Source: JAGNXB01 sp942490895
GTDB taxonomy: Bacteria > Bacteroidota > Bacteroidia > Chitinophagales > Saprospiraceae
Reading direction: 5' to 3'
DNA: 64,000 nt
NCBI GenBank assembly: GCA_942490895.1
Contig: CALNZC010000080.1
Location: forward strand, 1-64,000
Every line of letters begins with the position of its first letter. Position 1 is the first letter of the stretch. Below, in pieces: positions 37,562 through 45,208 of the stretch. Made by a program: the position numbers and the translations under genes. The notes below the pieces were generated by a model. That model did not search any database. It was not told where the DNA came from and worked only from the letters and a program-made list of their open reading frames with translations.

Positions 37562-38342
37562 ATGTCTGAGTCTTCACCCGTGCCATTGTTTAGCATCATC
37601 ACCGTCTGTTACCAGGCAGCTGAAGCGCTCCAGTGTACATTAATCAGTGTTCAAAGCCAGGATTTTTCCGATTACGAACACCTGGTGATTGACGGTGGAA
37701 GTCAGGATGGTACCCTTGAGTATCTGAAGGCTCAGAAAGCCCCACAACTCAAGTGGATATCTGAACCGGATAAAGGACTTTACGATGCCATGAATAAGGG
37801 GCTGGCAGCGGCAAAAGGGCAGTTTGTCTGGTTTGTCAATGCCGGAGACTTGATCGAAGATCGAGATGTACTGTCCAGACTCGCCAAGCTAGTCACCCCC
37901 GAAACGGACATCCTCTATGGCGATGTATTGATGGTCAGCCCGGAAGGGAATGTCCTGGGAACCCGAAGTGAAGTCACCACACAGAAAACACCCTGAGGAC
38001 CTTACGTGGCGTGATCTGAAGTATGGAATGGTGGTCTCTCACCAGGCTTTTTTACCCCGAACCTCCATTTGCTCACCCTATATGACATCCAATCTCTGCG
38101 CTGATATTGACTGGGTGATCAAGTGCCTGAAGCAAAGTCGTGCTACGATCAATACACATTTGATCCTGGCCCGATTTGAAACCGGTGGGCTTTCTCGTCA
38201 GCGGCACCGCGAATCCTTAATGGATCGGTACAATGTCCTCAAGATGCACTATGGGTGGTTGCCCAATTTGCTGAATCATATTTGGATTCTGTTACGGGCA
38301 TTCCTCCAGCGGTTTCGTCTTTCTCGTAGAGCGCGGTATTGA
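37562..38342 (+). pseudogene. glycosyltransferase family 2, frameshifted in an A4 run
   Basis: One GT2 gene (259 residues if repaired) broken at about 37985-37988. The first 144 codons carry the GT-A fold: FSIITVCYQAAEALQCTLISVQSQ, LVIDGGSQDGTLEYL (DxD-like region), WISEPDKGLYDAMNKGLAAAKGQFVWFVNAGD. The frame ends at TTQKTP-stop, but the +1 frame goes on with HPEDLTWRDLKYGMVVSHQAFLPR, the block that normally follows in this WcaA-type subgroup, then CADIDWVIKCLK. Taking one A out of aaaa gives TTQKHPEDLTW, so a one-base insertion is the simplest cause. Either a real null allele or a consensus error. Upstream TACCTTTG box. Confidence 0.87.
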
Positions 38343-38410
38343 ACCCATACTGATCGCTGCCATCTTCTCGGTCGGCCAGGTCATTCAGGCCGGAAGTTTA
38401 CGGGGTGAGT

Positions 38411-39412
38411 TTACTCTTCATCTTCATAAATAGCTACTCGCCGTTCTCCGGGCCGGGTGTATCCCCGATACATGCCATCGGTGGTGAAGGGCATGGTCAA
38501 CTGGCCTTTTTTGTCCAGAGCAATGAGCCCCCCCGTTCCACCGGCTGGAAACAGCTCATCCTTCAGCAAGGAATGGGCGGTAGCATCCAGGTCTCCTTTC
38601 AGATATCGCATCCGTGCAGATAGTTCGTGAGCGATGACATAGCGAATAAAATATTCACCATGGCCCGTACAGGATACAGCACAGGATCGGTTGTCGGCAT
38701 AAGTGCCCGCACCGATTATGGGCGAGTCTCCAATTCGATTCCACTTTTTGTTGGTCATTCCTCCTGTGGAGGTACCTGCGGCAAGGTTGCCGTTTCGATC
38801 CAATGCCACGGCACCCACTGTGCCGAATTTGTGATCAGGATTGGATTCCGGCTTATCCTTTTTCAACACCTTTTGTAACGTATCCCAGCGTCGCTGAGTA
38901 AAGAAATACTCTGTACCAGCAGTGTCCAAACCAATTTCCTGGATGAATTGATCTGCGCCTTTTCCGGTCAACAGCACATGATCCGTTTGCTCCATCACCG
39001 CACGAGCGGCAAGGATCGGATTACGTGCCTGAGTAACTCCGCCCACTGCACCTGCCCGGAGTGTTTGGCCCTCCATGATGGAGGCATCCATTTGATTGGT
39101 CCCATCATGGGCAAAAACAGCACCCTTTCCCGCATTGAACAGAGGGGAATCTTCCATAACCCGAATAGCAGCAGTAACCGCGTCAAGTGAGGTGCCGCCA
39201 TTCTTCAGAATAAATTCACCGGAATCAAGTGCTTCATGCAATTTCACTCTGTATTGGCTGTCCAGTGTAGCGGTCATATTGGCTTTCTGGATGGCACCCG
39301 CACCTCCGTGGATGACCAGCGTAAATGCCGGGACATCTACTTGAGATGCCTGTTCTGGTTGACATGATATGAAGGTGACCAGAAGAATAAGAAAGGTTAT
39401 ACCGCGAATCAT
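38411..39412 (-). CDS. isoaspartyl peptidase/L-asparaginase (plant type, Ntn hydrolase)
   Basis: A 333-residue N-terminal nucleophile hydrolase. The precursor cleaves itself before Thr198 (HKFGTVGAVALD), the hallmark of the family, which frees beta-aspartyl residues from peptides and/or hydrolyses asparagine. Other signatures: VIHGGAGA near the N-terminus, NAGKGAVF, and GGMTNKKWNRIGDSPIIGAGTYA. The N-terminus is a lipoprotein signal ending at Cys (LVTFISC), so the enzyme should lie in the envelope. The start at 39412 is chosen for that signal; the frame opens further upstream at 39448. It is divergent from a glycosyltransferase. Confidence 0.92.
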   Translation of the reverse strand: MIRGITFLILLVTFISCQPEQASQVDVPAFTLVIHGGAGAIQKANMTATLDSQYRVKLHEALDSGEFILKNGGTSLDAVTAAIRVMEDSPLFNAGKGAVFAHDGTNQMDASIMEGQTLRAGAVGGVTQARNPILAARAVMEQTDHVLLTGKGADQFIQEIGLDTAGTEYFFTQRRWDTLQKVLKKDKPESNPDHKFGTVGAVALDRNGNLAAGTSTGGMTNKKWNRIGDSPIIGAGTYADNRSCAVSCTGHGEYFIRYVIAHELSARMRYLKGDLDATAHSLLKDELFPAGGTGGLIALDKKGQLTMPFTTDGMYRGYTRPGERRVAIYEDEE

Positions 39413-39521
39413 AAATGAGGATTTATGGTGAATGTACAGGCTTTTCATGGCCCAAAGAACGTCCTGTATTCTGTATACCCGAGCAAGTGGCGTAGCTTGC
39501 GAGCAGATCAGAAAGTTAGAT

Positions 39522-40613
39522 ATGAAAGTGCTTGTTGTCAGTGATTACAGAGGTACGGTTTCAGTTCGGCCGGAAGCGGAAATGTTCATTGGCCTGGAGA
39601 AAGCAGGTGTGCAGGTGGATATCCTGACCTATCCAGATACGGCCTATGAAGCCGCCTTTCGAAAGGCAGGCATGCAAGTGATGACGACTCATCCCCGAAC
39701 GAAATTCAATCAGAAAGAGACAAAATCCTTACGTGCATTATTGGAGAAAGGAAAATATCAAATCCTTCATCTGTACAATAGCCGAGCGATCATCCATGGA
39801 TTAAAGGCAGCACGGGGACTGCCGGTTAAAGTCATCCTTTATAGAGGCTATGCAGGGCATGTCCACTGGTATGATCCGACAGCTTATTTTAAATATCTCC
39901 ATCCCAGAGTCGATGCGATCATTTGTATTACCAAAGAGATCCAGCAGTCCTTGCAACGGCAGTTCTGGTTTCGAAAAGACCCTACAGTACGGATTACAAA
40001 GGGCCATGATCCGGCCTGGTATAAAGGAGTGGAACCGGCTCGTCTGGAGCCATTTGGCATTCCCAAAGGTGCATTTACTGTGATCAGTGTGGCGAATAAC
40101 CGGCCGTTTAAGGATATTTCGACGTTACTCCGTGTAGCGTGTGAAATTTCCGAAAAGAAGGAAGTCTATTGGTTGCTGGTGGGAAGTGGCATGGATACAG
40201 AAGCCAACCTCAAGATTATCGCAGGTTCGCCAGCTAGAGAACGAATTGTTTTGGCTGGATTTCAAACGGATCCACTGCCCTTGATGATGGCCTGTCAAGT
40301 CATCATCAATACATCTATCGGTGGAGAAGGTCTGAATAAGACATTAATCGAAGGTATGTCTCTGGGCTTGGCACCCATCGTCTCAGATATTGCTGGAAAT
40401 CGGGAATTGGTGCCGGATGCAGAAAAGGGAGAGATTGTCGCTCCGGGAGATGTGTCGGGCTTTGTAAAGGCCGTAAACCTTTATGCTCGCGATCAGGGAT
40501 ATCGGGAAACGAAAGCGCGGAATGCTCGTTCATTTATTCGAAAAGCCCTTCATATTTCTGTCAGCGTGAAGGAAACCAAAGCCCTGTATCGAAAATTACT
40601 CCATCAAGATTAA
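39522..40613 (+). CDS. glycosyltransferase family 4
   Basis: A 363-residue GT-B transferase. Start set at 39522 (MKVLVVSDYRGTVSVRPEAEMFIGLEKAG), the usual position relative to the fold; the frame opens 30 codons earlier. Features: HLYNSRAIIHGLKAAR, YRGYAGHVHWYDPTA (acceptor side), and in the C-terminal domain VISVANNRPFKDISTLL, WLLVGSGMDTE, and GGEGLNKTLIEGMSLGLAPIVSDIAGNREL, where E(x7)E is partly kept. Its stop is adjacent to the convergent pgk stop. Likely another surface-glycan transferase, though far from the main group. Confidence 0.88.
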   Translation: MKVLVVSDYRGTVSVRPEAEMFIGLEKAGVQVDILTYPDTAYEAAFRKAGMQVMTTHPRTKFNQKETKSLRALLEKGKYQILHLYNSRAIIHGLKAARGLPVKVILYRGYAGHVHWYDPTAYFKYLHPRVDAIICITKEIQQSLQRQFWFRKDPTVRITKGHDPAWYKGVEPARLEPFGIPKGAFTVISVANNRPFKDISTLLRVACEISEKKEVYWLLVGSGMDTEANLKIIAGSPARERIVLAGFQTDPLPLMMACQVIINTSIGGEGLNKTLIEGMSLGLAPIVSDIAGNRELVPDAEKGEIVAPGDVSGFVKAVNLYARDQGYRETKARNARSFIRKALHISVSVKETKALYRKLLHQD

Positions 40614-41819
40614 TCACCCCTGTATAGCCGCTACGCCAGGTAAGACCTTCCCTTCCAGGAGTTCTAGCATGGCACCGCCTCCGGTCGAGACAAAGCTGAC
40701 CTGATCGGAGAGCCCCATTTGATTGACTGCAGTCACTGAGTCTCCGCCGCCGACGAGTGAAAACGCCCCTTTCGAAGTGGCTTCAGCCAACGCCGTAGCC
40801 ACTTGCAGGGTACCTGTGGCAAAAGAAGGCATCTCAAACACCCCCATCGGACCATTCCATAAAATAGTTCGGGCCTCCATGATCAAGGCGCTGAACGCTG
40901 AGCGCGCCTCCGGGCCGATGTCCAGACCCATCCATCCAGCTGGAATCTCATCACTTGGTACCGTCTGTTTTTGTGACTCCTCTGAAAACGTATCTGCGAT
41001 GACAGAATCGGAGGGCAGGAGGAACTGAATATGTTTCTGTTTCGCTTTTTCGATCAATTGTCTGGCGAGGTCCAGACGATCCGTTTCGACCAGGGAGTTT
41101 CCGATCTCGCCACCCTGAGCGGCGATAAAGGTGTAGGCCATGCCTCCGCCAATGATCAATCCATCTACTTTGTCCAACAGGTGATCGAGCAGCAGGATCT
41201 TATCTGAGACTTTCGCCCCACCGACAATGGCTAAAAGCGGACGTTCAGGATGATCCATCGTTCGGGCAGCATTGCTCAGTTCCGCATCCATGAGGAATCC
41301 AAAAGCGCGTTTGTCAGGGGTGAAATGGGCGGCAATTAGCGCTGTGGAGGCATGGGCACGATGTGCAGTGCCAAAGGCATCATTGACGTAGAGGTCGCCC
41401 AATGAAGCAAGAGCTGCAGCCATGTCAGGGTCGCCCTTTTCCTCTCCCTCGTGAAAGCGCGTATTCTCCAACAGCAGGATCTCCCCGGATCCCAGATGGT
41501 CCGTTGCTTTCCGGGCTTCAGGTCCGACGCAATCGGCCGCGAAACGAACCGGGACTCCAGTCAGGTTTGCGAGATGATCGACCAGGTGGCGGAGTGAAAA
41601 TGTGTCTTTGTCCAATGAGCCATCTGCAAGCCTTTTTTTCAAGGGCCGCCCCAGATGTGACATCAGGATGGGTGAGCCACCATGTGCCAGGATATACTGA
41701 ATGGTTGGGAGTGCGGCTCTCATCCGGGTATCATCAGTTATTTCATGTTGCGGATTCATAGGTACGTTGAAATCAACGCGAACCAACACTTTTTTTCCAG
41801 GAAAGGACAGTTTTTTCAT
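40614..41819 (-). CDS. pgk: phosphoglycerate kinase
   Basis: A 401-residue glycolytic kinase that makes ATP from 1,3-bisphosphoglycerate. N-terminal VLVRVDFNVPMN binds the phosphoglycerate; the middle has FLMDAELSNA and the GGAKVSDKI block; the C-terminal nucleotide site shows GGGDSVTAV and STGGGAMLELLEG. Length and motif order are normal. It is 40 bases downstream of gap on the same strand, and the two form a gap-pgk glycolytic operon. Confidence 0.97.
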   Translation of the reverse strand: MKKLSFPGKKVLVRVDFNVPMNPQHEITDDTRMRAALPTIQYILAHGGSPILMSHLGRPLKKRLADGSLDKDTFSLRHLVDHLANLTGVPVRFAADCVGPEARKATDHLGSGEILLLENTRFHEGEEKGDPDMAAALASLGDLYVNDAFGTAHRAHASTALIAAHFTPDKRAFGFLMDAELSNAARTMDHPERPLLAIVGGAKVSDKILLLDHLLDKVDGLIIGGGMAYTFIAAQGGEIGNSLVETDRLDLARQLIEKAKQKHIQFLLPSDSVIADTFSEESQKQTVPSDEIPAGWMGLDIGPEARSAFSALIMEARTILWNGPMGVFEMPSFATGTLQVATALAEATSKGAFSLVGGGDSVTAVNQMGLSDQVSFVSTGGGAMLELLEGKVLPGVAAIQG

Positions 41820-41859
41820 GTGGAGTATCTCTGTCTTAAAGGTAGGGAAGGGGGATGGG

Positions 41860-42858
41860 TTACGTCATAAATAGGACACGAACAGTAATATCGGCAAGCC
41901 TGGCGGCATAGCCGGCCTCGTTGTCATACCATGAAATGATCTTGACCAGATTGCCCTGGGCTTGGGTCAAACTGGCATCCAGGATACTGGAGTGTGTGTT
42001 GCCAATAATATCGCTCGACACCAGGGGGGCTTCACTGTATTCCAAAATTCCCTTGAGTTCTTCTTGAGCGGCTTTTGCAAACACGGCATTGATCTCTTCA
42101 GGTGTCGCCTCTTGATGGAGTACCAGATTGCAATCGATCAAAGAACCGGTGATCACCGGAACCCGAAAGGCTACTGCATCCAGTTTGCCTGCGACTTTGG
42201 GATAGACCAGGCTCACCGCTTTTGCAGCGCCGGTACTGGTGGGTACAATATTCATGGCTGCTGCTCGAGCCCTGCGTAGATCTTTATGGGGTGCATCCTG
42301 CAGCCGTTGGTCTGCGGTGTAGGCATGTGTCGTGGAGATGAAGCCTTTTTCAATGCCAAATTGTTCATCCAGGATCTTGACTACCGGTCCCAAACAATTG
42401 GTGGTACAAGAAGCATTAGACAGGATGTCGATCGAGCCATTTAACAGGTGGTCGTTGACTCCGAGGACAAAGTTGGGTACATCCACGCCTTGTGATGGTG
42501 CAGAGAGGATGACCTTTTTCGCCCCAGCCTGCCGATGAAGAGACAGTTTTTCAAATGTTCGAAATGCCCCTGTGCATTCCAGGACCAGGTCGATACCCAG
42601 AGCCTTCCATGGAAGCTGAGCCGGATCCCGTTCACTTAAAATAGTAATGTGATGTTCATTGACGACCAGGTCATTACCATTCAGCTGGACGGACCCTTTG
42701 AAGTGGCCTTGCGCCGTATCATAGGTGAGGAGATGAGCTAATGTAGTGGCATCAGAAAGATCATTGATGGCCACTATCTGAATATCCGGATGTTGGATCA
42801 GGTGTCGAAAGGCTAATCTGCCGATTCGACCAAATCCATTAATTGCAATCTTCTTCAT
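41860..42858 (-). CDS. gap: glyceraldehyde-3-phosphate dehydrogenase
   Basis: A 332-residue NAD-dependent GAPDH. The dinucleotide fold NGFGRIGRLAFR starts at residue 7 and Asp33 (INDLSD) favours NAD over NADP. The catalytic block is SNASCTTNCLGP with Cys151, and the partner histidine follows in STTHAYTADQ. The C-terminal SWYDNEAGYAARL motif is intact. It lies upstream of pgk and is preceded by a TAGATTTG promoter box. Confidence 0.97.
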   Translation of the reverse strand: MKKIAINGFGRIGRLAFRHLIQHPDIQIVAINDLSDATTLAHLLTYDTAQGHFKGSVQLNGNDLVVNEHHITILSERDPAQLPWKALGIDLVLECTGAFRTFEKLSLHRQAGAKKVILSAPSQGVDVPNFVLGVNDHLLNGSIDILSNASCTTNCLGPVVKILDEQFGIEKGFISTTHAYTADQRLQDAPHKDLRRARAAAMNIVPTSTGAAKAVSLVYPKVAGKLDAVAFRVPVITGSLIDCNLVLHQEATPEEINAVFAKAAQEELKGILEYSEAPLVSSDIIGNTHSSILDASLTQAQGNLVKIISWYDNEAGYAARLADITVRVLFMT

Positions 42859-42877
42859 ATCAATCTGTTCAATCGCG

Positions 42878-42885
42878 CAAATCTA
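42878..42885 (-). promoter_or_regulatory. -7 box upstream of gap
   Basis: TAGATTTG on the minus strand, 19 bases before the gap ATG. The -33 element is not evident at 19-21 bases further upstream. Confidence 0.5.
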
Positions 42886-42970
42886 AGGGTTATTCCATCG
42901 AATATCTTGCATCTGGTTTTGCCGGTATCATTGGGTGTCTCAACTTTGAGGAATGTTTTTTCACAATAGT

Positions 42971-43002
42971 TTTGATTTTATCTGGCAGCAATTATATCTT
43001 TG
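42971..43002 (+). promoter_or_regulatory. tRNA-Glu promoter
   Basis: TTTG (42971-42974), a 20-base spacer and TATCTTTG (42995-43002): a full match to the Bacteroidota vegetative promoter. It ends 16 bases before the tRNA, a fitting distance. This is the best promoter in the window. Confidence 0.85.
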
Positions 43003-43018
43003 CCAACCATTTCAGAAC

Positions 43019-43090
43019 GGTCCGTTCGTCTAGGGGTTAGGACGCCAGGTTTTCATCCTGGTAACACGGGTTCGATTCCCGTACGGACTA
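43019..43090 (+). tRNA. tRNA-Glu (TTC anticodon)
   Basis: A 72-nt cloverleaf. The acceptor stem pairs ggtccgt (43019-43025) with acggact (43083-43089), with one G-U. The anticodon stem-loop ccaggttttcatcctgg exposes TTC, reading Glu GAA/GAG, and the T arm acgggttcgattcccgt is canonical. The discriminator base is A. No CCA is encoded, as usual in Bacteroidota. Confidence 0.97.
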
Positions 43091-43095
43091 CTAAG

Positions 43096-43125
43096 GCCAT
43101 TCGTCATTTGACGGATGGCTTTTTT
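43096..43125 (+). terminator. tRNA-Glu terminator
   Basis: A 10-bp stem (gccattcgtc / gacggatggc, one G-U pair) with a 4-base loop, followed by six T, starting 6 bases after the tRNA. Confidence 0.9.
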
Positions 43126-43299
43126 AGTACCCCCTTTGATCAAATTCGATCCGCCCTTTGGTATATTCTTTGCTACTCGGGTAGAGGTATTGTCCCGTAA
43201 TATATTGATAAGCAATATGTTTGAGGCTTCGGAGGATAACGCCCATTTGGATGGAATCCGACTTTCAAGTATCTTTATTGGGATAAATTATAATCCTGA

Positions 43300-45138
43300 A
43301 TGAATCGTATCCTCACGCTAGGCCTCCTGGTGGTCTTCTGCATGTCGTTGCATGCACAGCAACCACAGCCTTCTGGTCCATCGACAGAAGTGGTACTGAC
43401 TCCACCAGATATCAAGCGTGCTCTGGCAGAGGACTCTCGTTCTGGCCTGGTCCCCAGGTTTGCCCTGCCTCTCCAACAATCTATTCACTCTGCCGATGAA
43501 GGGCTGTGGACCGCGACTGAACAAGGCTATTCCTGGCGTTGCGTTCTGTTTGCACCCGGTGCTAAAGCACTGATCCTGACAACTTCAGAACTTCCATTTA
43601 TACCTGGTGCCGTCCTGACTGTTACAGATGAACAAGGACGAATCGTGGAGTCGATCACATACCGGGATCTTCGTGGAAAGGCATTGTTTACCTTAGGTCC
43701 AGTATCCGGAGAACGCTGTTTTCTTCAGTATGATACACCAGAAACTCCGGTAGATTTTTCCATTGATCGGATCTATTACGCCTTTGATGAGGACTATAAG
43801 CCCGGCCTCGAAACTGCCAGTGTGGAGAGAGGTCTCGGGTTTGAGGCCTCCTTGCCCTGTAATGTCAATGTCTCCTGTGTCAACGATGCAGATATTCTAC
43901 TGGCCGCCAAAAGCACAGTACGGATCATGTGTGTTTTTCAGGAAGGAATCAGTTGGTGTACAGGTGCGTTGGTCAACAATGTAAAGCAGGATAAAACACC
44001 CTATATCCTCAGTGCCTTCCATTGTCAGTACGGGTATACACCCCTGTATCAGTTTTGGGCCTATCACTTCCGGTATGAAAGCGAAACCTGTCCCAATCCC
44101 GCTGAAGAGCCAGATTTTCTGAAAGTCACCGGCAGTCAGCTTCGGGCGAAATGGGCCGACAGTGATATGCTATTACTAGAGATGGATGCATCTCCCCCCG
44201 AGGCCTGGGAAAGCCATTATGCTGGCTGGAACCGTACGGACAACTACACCCCCTCCACTGCCTTTATGGTGCATCACCCCAGTGCCGATATCAAAAAAGT
44301 TTCGGTTGATTCCCAGGCCATTACCATTTGGCAAACACCGGTCAACTGGAGCAATGGCATCAAGACGCCCGCATTGCATCATTATCGGGTTTATCTGGAT
44401 CTGGGCACTTCCGAGCCTGGAAGCTCAGGAGCGCCCTTCTTTGATCCTCAGGGAAGGATCATAGGCCAATTGAATGGTGGCGCTGCATCGTGTACAGCCA
44501 ATGCCTTGTGGTATGGCCGTCTGCAACGATCCTGGACTGGCGGCGGAAGCTCAGCTTCAAGACTGCGTGATTGGCTGGATCCGGAAAACACCGGCGTATC
44601 TACGTTGATCGGATTACAAGATATCAAGAGCGTCGTGGACCTTTCCGGCTCTATTACAACACCGGTGGGTTTCCCTGTACCCAATGTTGGGGTGACCCTC
44701 ACCAGCCCATCAGGCTCGGCAACGACAGTCACGGATAGTGATGGACACTATCTGTTTTCGCAAGTACCTGTCGGTGAAGAGTATACCATTTCTGCTTCCA
44801 GAGATGGTGATGATGCCTTTGGTGTCAGTATTGGGGATATCATCCTGCTCAACAAATACATTGTGGGCATCAATGCGTTGCCGACACCTTATGCTTCAAT
44901 TGCCGGTGATGTCAATAATTCAGGGAGTATTTCAGTGGGTGATATCGGAATTCTCCGCAAACTGCTACTAGATGTCATCAAAGGATTTGACAGTGTCCCT
45001 TCCTGGGCATTTTTCACGGAAGACAGCCTTCCACCCTATGAAACTGCATGGTTGATTCCCTTTTTGGATGAGCCCAATGATCAACTGAACTTCATTGCGG
45101 TTAAATACGGTGATGTCAATCATTCCGCTAAACCCTGA
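43300..45138 (+). CDS. secreted S1 serine protease, lysyl endopeptidase-like, with dockerin-like module
   Basis: A 612-residue secreted trypsin-fold protease. The signal peptide ends near residue 20 (LHAQ). The catalytic triad is likely His241 (SAFHCQYG), Asp289 (ADSDMLLLEMD) and Ser366 (PGSSGAPFFD), the arrangement of bacterial lysyl/Arg endopeptidases, with nearby Cys pairs. Next comes a carboxypeptidase-regulatory-like fold (PVPNVGVTLTSPSGS...DSDGHYLFSQVPVG), then a dockerin-like pair (DDAFGVSIGDIILLNKYIVG and AGDVNNSGSISVGDIGILRKLLL). It ends shortly afterwards at GDVNHSAKP with no T9SS sorting domain, unlike the other exoproteins here. A bidirectional terminator follows. Confidence 0.9.
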   Translation: MNRILTLGLLVVFCMSLHAQQPQPSGPSTEVVLTPPDIKRALAEDSRSGLVPRFALPLQQSIHSADEGLWTATEQGYSWRCVLFAPGAKALILTTSELPFIPGAVLTVTDEQGRIVESITYRDLRGKALFTLGPVSGERCFLQYDTPETPVDFSIDRIYYAFDEDYKPGLETASVERGLGFEASLPCNVNVSCVNDADILLAAKSTVRIMCVFQEGISWCTGALVNNVKQDKTPYILSAFHCQYGYTPLYQFWAYHFRYESETCPNPAEEPDFLKVTGSQLRAKWADSDMLLLEMDASPPEAWESHYAGWNRTDNYTPSTAFMVHHPSADIKKVSVDSQAITIWQTPVNWSNGIKTPALHHYRVYLDLGTSEPGSSGAPFFDPQGRIIGQLNGGAASCTANALWYGRLQRSWTGGGSSASRLRDWLDPENTGVSTLIGLQDIKSVVDLSGSITTPVGFPVPNVGVTLTSPSGSATTVTDSDGHYLFSQVPVGEEYTISASRDGDDAFGVSIGDIILLNKYIVGINALPTPYASIAGDVNNSGSISVGDIGILRKLLLDVIKGFDSVPSWAFFTEDSLPPYETAWLIPFLDEPNDQLNFIAVKYGDVNHSAKP

Positions 45139-45156
45139 TCACATTAGATCGCATAT

Positions 45157-45192
45157 AAAAAAGGGGCTATGGAATTCCATAGCCCCTTTTTT
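45157..45192. terminator. bidirectional terminator
   Basis: A perfect 16-bp stem (aaaaaaggggctatgg and its complement) around an aatt loop. Terminal A/T runs give a T-tract on both strands, so it ends both the protease gene and the convergent choice-of-anchor B gene. Confidence 0.92.
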
Positions 45193-45208
45193 ATTTTGGG
45201 TAGATCCT

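Noticed and set aside
38343..38410. Possible gene or terminator between GT2 and the asparaginase gene
   Set aside because: Too short and without a convincing stem and T-run.
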